DNA of 64,000 bases, from the NCBI RefSeq assembly GCF_001281485.1, contig NZ_CP012669.1:310001-374000 (forward strand), read 5' to 3'. The notes under the pieces were generated by a model, which did not search any database, was not told the origin of the DNA, and was given only the letters and a program-made list of their open reading frames with translations. The DNA is from Altererythrobacter epoxidivorans. Its GTDB lineage: Bacteria > Pseudomonadota > Alphaproteobacteria > Sphingomonadales > Sphingomonadaceae. Below, piece by piece: positions 26,902 to 36,450 of this stretch. A program made the translations under genes and the position numbers. Every line of letters starts with the position of its first letter. Within the stretch, counting starts at the first letter, position 1.

Positions 26902-29021
26902 TTCGCGGCTCCGGCAAGTCGCAGGGAATTGCCGACGACGACGAGAGAGCTTAACGACATGGCTATTGCGGCTACCAGCGGCGTAACGAGACCCGCCAAT
27001 GCCAGCGGCACGGCACAGACGTTGTAGGCGATGGCAAAGCCGAAGTTCTGGCGCACGATCTGCATGCAGCGACGCGCGACCTTGATGCCGAGAGCAACCG
27101 GCATGAGCCGTTCGCCAATAAACACGGCATCGGCCGCTTGCTGGCTGGCATCGCTCGCTGTCCCGGGCGCGATCGAAGCGTGTGCTGCTGCAAGGGCAGG
27201 GCCATCGTTCAGGCCATCGCCAATCATCAGCGGTTTGTGACCGCGTTCTGCAAGGCCTGCCAGCACGTCGAGCTTGTCCTGCGGCTTAAGCCCGGCATCG
27301 AAGGGAAGCGAAAGTTCGTTCGCCAGCGCCTCGACCGGAGCGCGCCTGTCGCCTGAGATGATCCGGCTCTGAAGGCCGAGCCTTTCGAGTTCCGCCAGTG
27401 CCGCGCCGAGGTCGCTGCGCTTGGCGTCGCTGAAACGGATCGTCCAGCGCTCGTCGCCAAATGTCAGGAGACTTGCGAGCCCGGTAGAGACATCTTCGGG
27501 CCGGGTCAGTGAAACGAGCTTTTCGCCGGCTCGGGCGGAAACGCCACGTCCAGCCTCTTCCGCCACATTGTCCAGCATGGCGGGCTTCACGCCATTTGCC
27601 GAGATGGCTGCGACGAGCCCCTTGCTCAAGGGATGGCGACTGGTTTGCGCGAGCGCGAGCGCGACGGCCTGAGCTTCTTCAGGCAAATCGCCCAGGTCGG
27701 GGCGCGGTTCGCCAAGGGTAAGCGTGCCCGTCTTGTCGAACAGGGCGATATCCACTTCCGCCAGGCGCTCGAGCGCGCTGCCGTCCTTGACCAGGAACCC
27801 CTTGCGGATCAGCGCTCCGGAAGCGACGACCTGTGCGGCAGGCACTGCAAGCCCCATCGCGCAGGGGCAGGTTATGATGAGCACTGCGATCGCGATGAGC
27901 ATGGACTGATGCCAGCCAGCCCCGGCAATCATCCAGCCGATAAAGGCGAGCGCAGCGAGCGAATGGACCGCGGGAGCATAAAGCCGCGATGCACGGTCGG
28001 CGATGCGGACATAGCGGCTGCGCGACTGGCCAGCTTCGTCCATCAATCTCGCGATTTCAGCGATTACGGTATCTGCGCCCGTCGCGATGGCGCGCACGTG
28101 GATCACGTTTCCGAGGTTGATCGCGCCTGCGTGGATCGTGGCACCGATCGACACCTGTTCTGGCGCGCTCTCGCCCGTCAGCATCGCGTTGTCGACCGAG
28201 CTGCTGCCCTGTTCGATCACGCCGTCTGCGGCCAGAGCCTCACCCGCTGCAACCAGCATGACCATGCCGGGTTCGAGGTCCTCTGCAGCGAGCCGCTGGG
28301 TCGATCCATCGCCCTGGACAACGGAGGCAGATTTGCCCATGCGCGAAAGCAGTGCCCCGATCCCTGCGCGGGTTCGGTTGCGCATGGTCGAATCCAGCGC
28401 GCGTCCGGCTAGCAGGAAAAACAGCAACATGACCGCGCCGTCGAAATAGGCGTGTGCGCCGCCGGTCGCGGTTTCGTAGATGCTCATGCCCGTTGCCAGC
28501 AGGACGCCGATGGAAATGGGCACGTCCATATTGGTGCGGCGATATTTCAGCGCCATTGCGGCCGAGGAGAAGAAGGGCCTGCCGGAATAGGCGATCACGG
28601 GCAGCGCGATCAGCGCTGATAGCCAGTGGAACACATCGCGGGTGATCCCGCCCGCTCCGGACCAAACGCTCACCGACAGCAGCATGATGTTCATCATGCC
28701 GAAGCCTGCCACGGCAGTTGCGCGCAGCAATGCCTTCGATTCCTTGTCGTCCTGGGCGAGGGGGTTGGCGGCAACCGCTTGCGCTTCGAAGCCGAGGCGC
28801 TCCAGCGCGGTCACGATGTCGTCTTCGCTCAGCGAGGGATCGTGGCGGACGGCCACGCGCTTGGCAGAGAAATTAACCCGTGCGGCCTCGACACCGTCCA
28901 TCTCGCCCAGGCCGCGCTCAATCTTGGCAATGCATCCTGCGCATCGCATGCTCGGCACGGTAAAGCGCGTGTCGACCAGCACTCCGTCCTGAATATCGTC
29001 AAGGCGTAGCGGCGCGTTCAC
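26898..29021 (-). CDS. ccoI: Copper-translocating P-type ATPase for cbb3 oxidase assembly
   Basis: A P1B ATPase of 707 residues. The N-terminal metal site is CAGC at residues 27-30; the transmembrane CPC is in ITCPCAMGLAVPAAQ; the phosphorylation site is FDKTGTLTLG; the actuator has LTGESAPE; the hinge has GDGLNDGPAL. CcoI/FixI exports copper for the CcoN active site. It is coupled by overlaps to ccoH upstream and ccoS downstream. Confidence 0.96.
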   Translation of the reverse strand: MNAPLRLDDIQDGVLVDTRFTVPSMRCAGCIAKIERGLGEMDGVEAARVNFSAKRVAVRHDPSLSEDDIVTALERLGFEAQAVAANPLAQDDKESKALLRATAVAGFGMMNIMLLSVSVWSGAGGITRDVFHWLSALIALPVIAYSGRPFFSSAAMALKYRRTNMDVPISIGVLLATGMSIYETATGGAHAYFDGAVMLLFFLLAGRALDSTMRNRTRAGIGALLSRMGKSASVVQGDGSTQRLAAEDLEPGMVMLVAAGEALAADGVIEQGSSSVDNAMLTGESAPEQVSIGATIHAGAINLGNVIHVRAIATGADTVIAEIARLMDEAGQSRSRYVRIADRASRLYAPAVHSLAALAFIGWMIAGAGWHQSMLIAIAVLIITCPCAMGLAVPAAQVVASGALIRKGFLVKDGSALERLAEVDIALFDKTGTLTLGEPRPDLGDLPEEAQAVALALAQTSRHPLSKGLVAAISANGVKPAMLDNVAEEAGRGVSARAGEKLVSLTRPEDVSTGLASLLTFGDERWTIRFSDAKRSDLGAALAELERLGLQSRIISGDRRAPVEALANELSLPFDAGLKPQDKLDVLAGLAERGHKPLMIGDGLNDGPALAAAHASIAPGTASDASQQAADAVFIGERLMPVALGIKVARRCMQIVRQNFGFAIAYNVCAVPLALAGLVTPLVAAIAMSLSSLVVVGNSLRLAGAAK

Positions 29022-29467
29022 GCCAGCGGCTCCTCACTCGCCCAAGTGTCGTCACCATGCGTGATCTTGAGCCTCACGATCCAGCGGCCGCCAGCCACCT
29101 CGTCATTCGAGACGAAGTCGGTGTCGCTCGCCCGTTCGAAAGCGAGACTGGCGTTTTCGTGCTCTCCGACGGGGCGGCGCAGTTCAGCTTCGACAATAGC
29201 GCCGTCAGGCACGCCTTGCGTGGCGACCACAAGCCTGCCGTTCCCACCGCGGCTGACCGACGCGCTCCAGCCCAGTGCCTTCTGCTTTTCGGCTTCTGCC
29301 AGCCAGTCGTTGTAATCCTGGCTCGCCACGTATGAGTTTTCGACCACCGTGCCGGAGAAACTGCGCGCGGCGAGAGCGGCCATGGTGAAGTTCACGGCCA
29401 TCACGATGCCGAACCCGATGAACAGCACCAGGAACATGTGCTTGCCGGTAAATTGCTTTCGCATCAT
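29018..29467 (-). CDS. ccoH: FixH/CcoH family protein
   Basis: A protein of 149 residues with one N-terminal membrane helix (FLVLFIGFGIVMAVNFTMAA) and a periplasmic FixH domain containing YVASQDYNDWLAEAEKQKAL and a C-terminal RWIVRLKITHGDD. FixH helps couple oxidase subunits during assembly. It overlaps ccoG and ccoI by four bases each. Confidence 0.92.
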   Translation of the reverse strand: MMRKQFTGKHMFLVLFIGFGIVMAVNFTMAALAARSFSGTVVENSYVASQDYNDWLAEAEKQKALGWSASVSRGGNGRLVVATQGVPDGAIVEAELRRPVGEHENASLAFERASDTDFVSNDEVAGGRWIVRLKITHGDDTWASEEPLA

Positions 29468-31065
29468 TCGCCTCCGGGCGCGGTAAATCCGGTTTCCACG
29501 ACGTCGCTTTCGCCTTGTTCGTCAAGCGAAGTGAGGCGGAAAGAGAAGTCCTGCGCCTTGGTCTGTGCGGGCACTATAACATAAGCGCGCACGGTTCGAA
29601 TCTGGTCTGCCGAAACAGTGAAGGTCTGCTTGGTAGCGGCATCTTCGCGAGCGATCGTATCGGTCCACATGACCGCGCCCGGCAATCCTTCGACAGCAAC
29701 CTCCATTTCACGCGGACGGCTGGCCATGTTGCGCAGTTTCAACGTGTAGGAGTTGCGGACCGACCCATCGCTCATCAGCATAAACGGCGGATTGCGGTCG
29801 GGCGAGACAGTCAGGTCCGTGCGGTTCCTTGTGCCGAGTGCGAACAGCAGTGTCAGGCCGATCGCGCCCCAGATGGCGAAATAGACCAGCGTCCGCGGAC
29901 GCAGGAGAGCCTTCCAGGCGGGCTGGGGCGGTGCGCCTGCAGCCTCTGCCTCGCAGGCCTCGAGCGTGGCGTAATCGATCAACCCGCGCGGACGACCGAT
30001 ATCCTTCATCACGCGGTCGCAGGCATCGATGCACAGCGCGCAGGTGATGCAGCCGATCTGCGGACCTTCGCGGATGTCGATCCCCGTCGGGCAGACCTGG
30101 ACGCATTCGGTACAGTCGATGCAGTCGCCGAATTTCTCCGGGTTTTTCTGCGCTTTTTTCACGCTGCCACGCGGTTCGCCGCGCCAGTCCTTGTAGGTGA
30201 CGATCAGCGATTTCTCGTCGAGCATAGCCGTCTGGATGCGCGGCCACGGGCACATGTAGATGCACACCTGCTCGCGCATGAAGCCGCCAAGCGTGAAGGT
30301 GGTGCCGGTCAGGATCAGGACTGTGCCGTAGGCGACCGGCGCCGCTTCACCGGAGAAGAACTCGCGCAGCAGCGTCGGGGCGTCTGCGAAATAGAGAATC
30401 CAGGCACCGCCGGTGGCGAACGAAATCGCGAGGTAGATCGACCATTTGAAGGCCCGGCGCGTGACCTTGCCGATGGTCCATGGTGCCTTGTCTAGGCGCA
30501 TGCGCGCGTTGCGATCGCCGTCGACGAGCCGATCGATATGCTGGAAAACGTCGGTCCAGACCGTCTGCGGGCAGGCATAGCCGCACCATGCACGGCCAAC
30601 CGCGCTGGTGACCAGGAACAGGCCGATACCGGCCATGATCAACATCCCGGCGACGAAATAGAATTCGTGAGGCCAGATCTCGATCGAGAACATGTAGAAG
30701 CGGCGGTTGGCGAGATCGATCAGAACCGCCTGGTCGGGCGCGAAGGGACCGCGATCCCAGCGCAGCCACGGGGTCACGTAATAGATCGAGAGCGTGACCA
30801 GCATGACGAACCACTTGAAGCGCCGGAATGGCCCGTCGATCCGCTTGTTGTGGACCTGCTTGCGCTTCTCGTAGAGCGTTTCCGGAAGCGTGGTGCGCGG
30901 CGGCTCGTGGGGCTCATGCCGGTTTGTCGCCGCGCCAGGTTCCGCGACCGCGCTCGAAACCGGGTCGTTGGTCTTTGCTACCCCTCCCTCGACGACGACC
31001 GTCCAGTTACGGTCGTCGCCTGGCTTGCGCCCGTCGGCGGGCTCCCGTCCGTCAGGGTCGGACAT
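29464..31065 (-). CDS. ccoG: cbb3 oxidase accessory ferredoxin-like protein CcoG
   Basis: A protein of 533 residues. Several membrane helices in the first half (including WCGYACPQTVWTDVFQHIDR) are followed by two 4Fe-4S motifs, CIDCTECVQVCPTG and CITCALCIDACDRVM, and a C-terminal Ig-like domain. CcoG/RdxA is implicated in reducing copper for cbb3 assembly. The start at 31065 (MSDPDGREPADG) overlaps the ccoP stop by 14 bases. Confidence 0.95.
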   Translation of the reverse strand: MSDPDGREPADGRKPGDDRNWTVVVEGGVAKTNDPVSSAVAEPGAATNRHEPHEPPRTTLPETLYEKRKQVHNKRIDGPFRRFKWFVMLVTLSIYYVTPWLRWDRGPFAPDQAVLIDLANRRFYMFSIEIWPHEFYFVAGMLIMAGIGLFLVTSAVGRAWCGYACPQTVWTDVFQHIDRLVDGDRNARMRLDKAPWTIGKVTRRAFKWSIYLAISFATGGAWILYFADAPTLLREFFSGEAAPVAYGTVLILTGTTFTLGGFMREQVCIYMCPWPRIQTAMLDEKSLIVTYKDWRGEPRGSVKKAQKNPEKFGDCIDCTECVQVCPTGIDIREGPQIGCITCALCIDACDRVMKDIGRPRGLIDYATLEACEAEAAGAPPQPAWKALLRPRTLVYFAIWGAIGLTLLFALGTRNRTDLTVSPDRNPPFMLMSDGSVRNSYTLKLRNMASRPREMEVAVEGLPGAVMWTDTIAREDAATKQTFTVSADQIRTVRAYVIVPAQTKAQDFSFRLTSLDEQGESDVVETGFTAPGGE

Positions 31066-31987
31066 CGGCTTCGTCCGCCGGTGCGGCATCAGCCTCGCCA
31101 GCAGTTTCCACGAAGTCTTCGCCTCCCCCGAGCGAATGGACATAGGCGGTCAGCATCTTGATGGTGACCGGATCGAGACGCTCGCCCCATGCGGGCATGG
31201 CGCCCATCTTCGGGTTAAGGATCTGTGCGCGAATGGCATCGGGGCTGCTGCCGCGAAGCCAGATGGCATCGTTCAGGCGCGGCGCACCGAGTTCACGATT
31301 ACCGCCGCCGTTTTCACCGTGACAGACGGCGCAGTTCTCGGCGAAAAGCTGGGCGCCTGCTGCGCTGCCTTTCTGCATGCCGCTCAGCGAGCGGACATGC
31401 GCGACCAGCGCTGCCATCTGGGCATCGTCGAACATTCCGGCGAATGCCGGCATGGCGCCCTGGCGCTCGTCTGCGCCTTCCTGGCGGATGCCCTTGGTGA
31501 TCGTGTATTCGATCTCGCGCATGTCGCCGCCCCACAACCAGTCGTCGTCGTTGAGGTTGGGGTAGCCGAGTTCCTGGTTGCCGGCTGCGCCGGAACCGTG
31601 ACACTGGACGCAGTTGACCTTGAAGGCTGCTGCGCCGCCGGCGACGGCCTGCTGCATGAGTTCGGGATTGCCCGACAGCTTGACCGTATCGACCGCAGCG
31701 ATGCGCTCGCCCACGGTCATGCGGGCCTGGTCGGCCAGGCTCATCTCTTCGGCAAGCTGACCGCGGCTGGTCCAGCCCAGGTAACCTTCGCTGGCCTTGG
31801 TCAGCATTGGGTACGCGGGATACAGGACCGTGTAGATGATCGCCCACACGATTGTGATGTAGAAGGTCCATAGCCACCAGCGTGGCAGCGGCGTGTTCAG
31901 TTCTTCGATGCCGTCCCATTCATGGCCGACGAACTCGGTGCCGGTCGCTTGGTCGACCTTCTTGTTGCTGGATGGATCATTCGCCAT
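31052..31987 (-). CDS. ccoP: cbb3-type cytochrome c oxidase subunit III (diheme)
   Basis: A protein of 311 residues: a membrane helix region (PRWWLWTFYITIVWAIIYTV) then two cytochrome c domains with heme sites CVQCH and CAVCH. CcoP receives electrons from soluble cytochrome c and passes them to CcoO/CcoN. The start at 31987 is preferred over 31993 because GAGGGA then sits seven bases away. It overlaps the end of ccoQ. Confidence 0.96.
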   Translation of the reverse strand: MANDPSSNKKVDQATGTEFVGHEWDGIEELNTPLPRWWLWTFYITIVWAIIYTVLYPAYPMLTKASEGYLGWTSRGQLAEEMSLADQARMTVGERIAAVDTVKLSGNPELMQQAVAGGAAAFKVNCVQCHGSGAAGNQELGYPNLNDDDWLWGGDMREIEYTITKGIRQEGADERQGAMPAFAGMFDDAQMAALVAHVRSLSGMQKGSAAGAQLFAENCAVCHGENGGGNRELGAPRLNDAIWLRGSSPDAIRAQILNPKMGAMPAWGERLDPVTIKMLTAYVHSLGGGEDFVETAGEADAAPADEADVRP

Positions 31988-32138
31988 CGTCATGTCCCTC
32001 GAAAATAGAGTTCGCTGCATCGCTCGCATGGCGCTTTGCACCGGGCCGGAAGGGCCACAGGCACAGACCAAGGAAGACAGCGACCATTGCGATCAAGCCG
32101 TAGCTGTCGGCGAAATGGCGCAGGGTTTCGTAGCTCAC
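31977..32138 (-). CDS. ccoQ: cbb3-type cytochrome c oxidase subunit CcoQ
   Basis: A small subunit of 53 residues, GTG start: [20 protein letters not shown] then [20 protein letters not shown], the single-helix FixQ pattern. CcoQ stabilises the core complex. Its GTG shares GTGA with the ccoO stop and its end runs 11 bases into ccoP, so translation is tightly coupled. Confidence 0.93.
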   Translation of the reverse strand: MSYETLRHFADSYGLIAMVAVFLGLCLWPFRPGAKRHASDAANSIFEGHDDGE

Positions 32139-32881
32139 CGGCCCTTCTCCTGGGCGAGCACTTCCTGCGCCGCTGCACTGTTCACATCGACCAGCGTGCC
32201 GAGCATCTGGAGATAGGCGATCAGGGCATCCATTTCGGAAACCTTGTCCGGATTGCCGTCGAAATCGCGGATCTGCGTCTTGGGATAGCGTTCGGCCAGA
32301 TCGCCGGCATCGGCATCGGGATCAGCCTGCGCGGCGAGGTCGCCCGCGGCCTTCTCGATGTCATCGTCGGTATAGGGCACGCCGACCCTGCGCAGTGCGG
32401 TCAGGTTCGCCGCAGGATCGGCGACCTTGAGCGGGTTTTCACGCAGGAAGCCGTACTGCGGCATGATGCTTTCGGGGACCACGGCCTGCGGGTTCTCGAG
32501 GTGCTGGACATGCCATTCGTCGGAATAGCGTCCGCCCACGCGTGCAAGGTCGGGCCCGGTACGCTTCGAACCCCACTGGAACGGATGGTCGTACATCGAT
32601 TCAGCAGCAAGGCTGTAGTGGCCATACCGTTCGACCTCGTCCCGGAACGGACGGATCATCTGGCTGTGGCAGACATAACACCCTTCGCGGATGTAGATGT
32701 CGCGCCCTGCCAGTTCGAGCGGCGAATAGGGCCTTACGCCTTCCACTTCCTCGATCGTGTTATCGATCCAGAACAGCGGTGCGATTTCGACCAGGCCGCC
32801 GATTGCCACGGTGACGAGCGTCGCCGCCGCCATCAGCGTAATGTTGCGTTCCAGCTTCTTGTGTTGCTCTGTAATGCTCAT
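32135..32881 (-). CDS. ccoO: cbb3-type cytochrome c oxidase subunit II (monoheme)
   Basis: A protein of 248 residues with an N-terminal membrane helix (about residues 14-36) and a heme c site CYVCH at residues 68-72 in [19 protein letters not shown]. It carries electrons to CcoN. It starts 11 bases after the ccoN stop. Confidence 0.97.
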   Translation of the reverse strand: MSITEQHKKLERNITLMAAATLVTVAIGGLVEIAPLFWIDNTIEEVEGVRPYSPLELAGRDIYIREGCYVCHSQMIRPFRDEVERYGHYSLAAESMYDHPFQWGSKRTGPDLARVGGRYSDEWHVQHLENPQAVVPESIMPQYGFLRENPLKVADPAANLTALRRVGVPYTDDDIEKAAGDLAAQADPDADAGDLAERYPKTQIRDFDGNPDKVSEMDALIAYLQMLGTLVDVNSAAAQEVLAQEKGR

Positions 32882-32892
32882 GGCTGGTTATC

Positions 32893-34554
32893 CTACTCGG
32901 CAGGAACGGTGTGGGCGGGGAGCGGGCGGTCCGCTTCCTCGTCGTGAGGCGTTTCGGTCATCGGCGCCTCTTCGCGCAGGTTGCCCTTGAGGGTCTGCCA
33001 CACGTTGACGATCATGATGACGAAGCCACTGAGGTAGAGAAGCCCGCCGAAGGCACGCAGTGCGAACATCGGCTTCAGCGCGGCGACGGTGTCGGCGAAG
33101 CTGTTCACCAGGTAGCCGTCGGGGCCGTATTCAGCCCACATCAGGCCCTGGGTCACACCGGCAACCCACATGCTGGCAGCGTAGAAAACGATGCCTGCGG
33201 TGGCGAGCCAGAAGTGCCAGTTGATCATGCGCAGCGAGTACATCCGCTGGCGCTTCCACAGCCGCGGTACGAGGTAGTACACGCAGGCGAAGGTGATCAT
33301 GCCGTTCCAGCCGAGCGCACCCGAGTGAACGTGCCCGATGGTCCAGTCGGTATAATGCGAGAGCGAATTGACCCACTTGATGCTCATCATCGGGCCTTCG
33401 AACGTGCTCATGCCGTAGAAGGCGAGGGCGATGACCATCATGCGGATGATCGGGTCGGTACGGATCTTGTCCCAGGCGCCGTTCAGCGTCATCAGGCCGT
33501 TGATCATGCCGCCCCAGCTCGGCATCCACAGCATGATCGAGAAGACCATGCCCAGCGTCTGCGCCCAGTCGGGCAGCGCGGTGTAATGGAGGTGGTGCGG
33601 ACCTGCCCAGATGTAGAGGAAGATCAGCGCCCAGAAGTGGATGATCGACAGGCGATACGAATAGACCGGACGTTCTGCCTGCTTCGGAACGAAATAGTAC
33701 ATCATCGCCAGGAAGCCTGCGGTCAGGAAGAAACCGACCGCGTTATGGCCGTACCACCACTGGGTCAGCGCGTCCTGGACACCGGCAAAGGCGCTGTAGC
33801 TGCGCGAGCCGAGTAGGCTGACCGGCATGGCTAGGTTGTTGACGACATGCAGCATGGCGATCGTCAGGATGAAGGCTAGGTAGAACCAGTTGGCCACGTA
33901 GATGTGGGGTTCCTTGCGCCTCAGGATCGTGGCGACGAAAACGACGAGATAGGCGACCCAGACGATGGTCAGCCACAGGTCGACGTACCATTCAGGCTCT
34001 GCGTATTCCTTCGACTGCGTGACACCCAGCAGGTAGCCGGTGGCAGCCAGTACGATGAAGAGCTGGTAACCCCAGAACACGAACCGGGCGAGCTTCGGGA
34101 AGGCGAGCTGCGCGCGGCAGGTGCGCTGAACTACGTAGAAACTCGTCGCGATCAGCGCGTTACCGCCGAATGCGAAAATCACCGCACTCGTGTGCAGCGG
34201 GCGCAGGCGGCCGAAATTGAGGTAGGGCTCGAAATTGAGCTGCGGGAAGACCATCTGCGTCGCAATGAACAGGCCGGCCGCAAATCCTGCGGTGCCCCAG
34301 AACATCGTCGCGATCATGCCCCAGCGGATCGGATCGTCATCATACCGGGCGTCGTCATCCGGCATCCTGAACAGGGATTGCGCCCTGGCCAACGGATCGT
34401 AACTGCCCGCCGATACCCAGATCATGACGAATGCGAGTATGGCGATGATGGTGGCATGAGCGGCAAAACCGGCGTCTTGTGCGCCGAGAACCGCGACGAT
34501 TGCGAGCAGGAGGATCAGGAACCACAGCCCGATCCTGCCAAGTACAGCTTCCAT
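32893..34554 (-). CDS. ccoN: cbb3-type cytochrome c oxidase catalytic subunit I
   Basis: A protein of 553 residues with about 13 or 14 membrane helices, containing the heme b/b3 and CuB histidines ([49 protein letters not shown] and [14 protein letters not shown]). This is the high-affinity terminal oxidase used at low oxygen. The start at 34554 ([17 protein letters not shown]) lies 57 bases downstream of a perfect TTGAT-N4-ATCAA box. First gene of ccoNOQPGHIS. Confidence 0.97.
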   Translation of the reverse strand: MEAVLGRIGLWFLILLLAIVAVLGAQDAGFAAHATIIAILAFVMIWVSAGSYDPLARAQSLFRMPDDDARYDDDPIRWGMIATMFWGTAGFAAGLFIATQMVFPQLNFEPYLNFGRLRPLHTSAVIFAFGGNALIATSFYVVQRTCRAQLAFPKLARFVFWGYQLFIVLAATGYLLGVTQSKEYAEPEWYVDLWLTIVWVAYLVVFVATILRRKEPHIYVANWFYLAFILTIAMLHVVNNLAMPVSLLGSRSYSAFAGVQDALTQWWYGHNAVGFFLTAGFLAMMYYFVPKQAERPVYSYRLSIIHFWALIFLYIWAGPHHLHYTALPDWAQTLGMVFSIMLWMPSWGGMINGLMTLNGAWDKIRTDPIIRMMVIALAFYGMSTFEGPMMSIKWVNSLSHYTDWTIGHVHSGALGWNGMITFACVYYLVPRLWKRQRMYSLRMINWHFWLATAGIVFYAASMWVAGVTQGLMWAEYGPDGYLVNSFADTVAALKPMFALRAFGGLLYLSGFVIMIVNVWQTLKGNLREEAPMTETPHDEEADRPLPAHTVPAE

Positions 34555-34610
34555 GTGATTAAGCCCCTTCCAAGATGGCGGCAGGGTAGTGCGCCACCCA
34601 CCGATGCACA

Positions 34611-34624
34611 TTGATGCAGATCAA
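34611..34624. promoter_or_regulatory. FNR/FixK box controlling ccoNOQP
   Basis: TTGATGCAGATCAA is a perfect match to TTGAT-N4-ATCAA. It lies 57 bases above the ccoN start and between ccoN and the fixK-type gene, in the position expected for class II activation of the oxidase operon. Confidence 0.9.
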
Positions 34625-34649
34625 TTTTGCGAAATTCATGCAGAATGCC

Positions 34650-35336
34650 TCATATATGCCCGGCCCGTCGCGCCAGGGCGCCCGGGTCGCGCAGGAGGAC
34701 GCGTGACCGCCCTTCCGTCTCGATCAGCCCGGCGTTGCGCAACTCGCTGAATTGCCTGCTGACCGTTTCGATCGTCAGCCCCAGGCTGTCCCCGATGTCG
34801 CGGCGGGACATGGGCAGGTCGATGACGCAGCTATCGTCCTGCACGCTCTCGATTCGCTCGGTCATGCCGATCAGGAATGCTGCAAGTCGCTCCTGCGCAT
34901 TCTTGCGTCCCAGGCCGACCGCCTTGTCGCGGCAGCGGTAGAGTGCGGTCTGCGCACGTTCGAGGAGCAAGCGCATGACGCTGCGTTCGCCTTGGGCGCA
35001 GTCGATCATGGCGTTGAGCGGGAAGACGATCAGGGTCGATTCGATCAGCGCGGTCAGGCCGAAGGCATGCAATCCGTTTTCGGGCACTGAGATGAGGTCG
35101 CCGCCGAAATGGAATGCGACGATCTGTTCGCGATCGCGCGATGCGGAGGCGACCAGTTTCGTCGCGCCATGCGCCACATAGACCAGCATGGCGCGTGAAT
35201 GATCGATCGGTGCCATGCAGCCGCGCTGGACATTGATCGTGCTCGCCAGCTTGCGCAGCTCGTCAGCGACTTGCGAGCCCGGGTCGACGCCCAGCGTCTT
35301 GCGCAGAAATGTCTCGAGATATGCCGGCTGGATCAT
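34650..35336 (-). CDS. Crp/Fnr-family regulator, FixK type
   Basis: A protein of 228 residues: a cyclic-nucleotide-binding-like sensory domain (VYVAHGATKLVASASRDREQ, FHFGGDLISVPENG) and a C-terminal HTH_Crp (SRRDIGDSLGLTIETVSRQF). The recognition helix has E-T-V-S-R, the FNR/FixK type that reads TTGAT-N4-ATCAA. The N-terminal cysteine group that holds the oxygen-sensing 4Fe-4S cluster in FNR is absent (the four cysteines are scattered at about 40, 111, 134 and 169), so direct oxygen sensing as in E. coli FNR is unlikely and FixK-like control is favoured. It probably activates ccoN and, through the box at 35399, itself and ompW. Confidence 0.9.
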   Translation of the reverse strand: MIQPAYLETFLRKTLGVDPGSQVADELRKLASTINVQRGCMAPIDHSRAMLVYVAHGATKLVASASRDREQIVAFHFGGDLISVPENGLHAFGLTALIESTLIVFPLNAMIDCAQGERSVMRLLLERAQTALYRCRDKAVGLGRKNAQERLAAFLIGMTERIESVQDDSCVIDLPMSRRDIGDSLGLTIETVSRQFSELRNAGLIETEGRSRVLLRDPGALARRAGHI

Positions 35337-35398
35337 CCCTTGCCTCGCGCGCGGTGGATTAGGTTGGATCCCAATCTGGTGCGGAGGCTCGATTGTCT

Positions 35399-35412
35399 TT
35401 GATGCAAATCAA
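35399..35412. promoter_or_regulatory. FNR/FixK box between fixK and ompW
   Basis: TTGATGCAAATCAA matches TTGAT-N4-ATCAA perfectly. Its centre is 69 bases from the fixK-type start (reverse strand) and 101 bases from the ompW start (forward strand), so it could serve either or both divergent promoters. Confidence 0.88.
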
Positions 35413-35506
35413 TGAAGCTGTGCCGCTGGCGCGCCTATCAGGCTGCCGACGTCGTAAAAATCCTCGGTCGCAAAGGGCGACCACTACGGCGCAAAGGAAG
35501 ATTTAG

Positions 35507-36199
35507 ATGAAAGCGATCCTGGCTGCTGGCGTCACGGCGCTGGCTTTGCTCGCAAGCCCCGCTGCCGCCGAAGACATGGCTGGCAAGGTGCAGGTCAAGG
35601 TGCTCGGCACCTATGTCGCACCCGACGGGAACATCACCAAGGTGCAATCGGTCGACACCGGCACGACGCTTGGCGCAACTGCCGCTGGAATCACCGATCC
35701 CTACGATACGGAAGCGAACGACAACGTCGTACCGACCGTCGCCATCGAATACTTCTTCTCCAACAACGTCTCTCTCGAAACAATCTGCTGCTTCACCCAG
35801 CATGACGTCGACGGAACGGGCGCGCTGGCTGGCGCCGAAATGGTGTCGAACGCCCGTGTGATCCCGGCAACCTTCACCGCCAAGTATCACCTCGGCGACG
35901 CAGCCTTCCGGCCCTATGTCGGCGCCGGTGTTGCCTACTTCCTATGGCTTCAGGACAAGCCGGGCGAAACCGCACGGGCGCTCGATGTGACCGACGTGGA
36001 CCTGTCGAATGAATTCGGCTTTGCCCTGCAGGCAGGTGCGGACTTCGCGATCAACGACAAGATGGCACTGACCGTCGATGCCAAGAAGTACTTCATCGAC
36101 ACGACTGCCAGTTTCTACGAAGGCAACACGCTGGCCCTCAAGACCAAGCACGAACTCGATCCCTGGGTCGTGAGCGCGGGCGTCGCCTTCACGTTCTGA
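35507..36199 (+). CDS. ompW: OmpW-family outer membrane protein
   Basis: A protein of 230 residues with a signal peptide (MKAILAAGVTALALLASPAAA, cleaved after residue 21). The mature part is an 8-strand barrel: IEYFFSNNVSLETICCFTQH, then TAKYHLGDAAFRPYVGAGVA, and it closes with VVSAGVAFTF, a terminal Phe as in outer membrane barrels. OmpW is controlled by FNR in enterobacteria, and here a perfect FNR/FixK box sits upstream. It ends at a strong hairpin terminator. Confidence 0.92.
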   Translation: MKAILAAGVTALALLASPAAAEDMAGKVQVKVLGTYVAPDGNITKVQSVDTGTTLGATAAGITDPYDTEANDNVVPTVAIEYFFSNNVSLETICCFTQHDVDGTGALAGAEMVSNARVIPATFTAKYHLGDAAFRPYVGAGVAYFLWLQDKPGETARALDVTDVDLSNEFGFALQAGADFAINDKMALTVDAKKYFIDTTASFYEGNTLALKTKHELDPWVVSAGVAFTF

Positions 36200-36231
36200 T
36201 CCGGCGGGATTACCCTTCTGCGAGAGGGGGA

Positions 36232-36270
36232 GGAGCCGTCGTCCATTGCGGGCGGCGGCTCCAACTTTTT
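36232..36270 (+). terminator. Rho-independent terminator after ompW
   Basis: A 13-bp stem (36232-36244 with 36250-36262, two G-T pairs), a 5-base loop ATTGC and a TTTTT run at 36266-36270. It begins 32 bases after the ompW stop. Confidence 0.88.
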
Positions 36271-36341
36271 GGGGCAGGTCCTGCGTCTTTCGTTGACCGG
36301 CCTTGTGCCTTCATGCCAAGCGCCGGTTCGCACACGGCATC

Positions 36342-36415
36342 GCGGGTGTAGCTCAATGGTAGAGCAGCAGCTTCCCAAGCTGACGACGAGGGTTCGATTC
36401 CCTTCACCCGCTCCA
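36342..36415 (+). tRNA. tRNA-Gly (CCC)
   Basis: 74 bases with acceptor arms GCGGGTG/CACCCGC, discriminator T and encoded CCA. The anticodon loop TTCCCAA gives anticodon CCC at 36374-36376. D arm TAGCTCAATGGTAGAGC and T arm GGTTCGATTCC are normal. Confidence 0.96.
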
Positions 36416-36450
36416 GCCTGGCCGGACGTTGGCGCGTTTCTATTCCTCGC

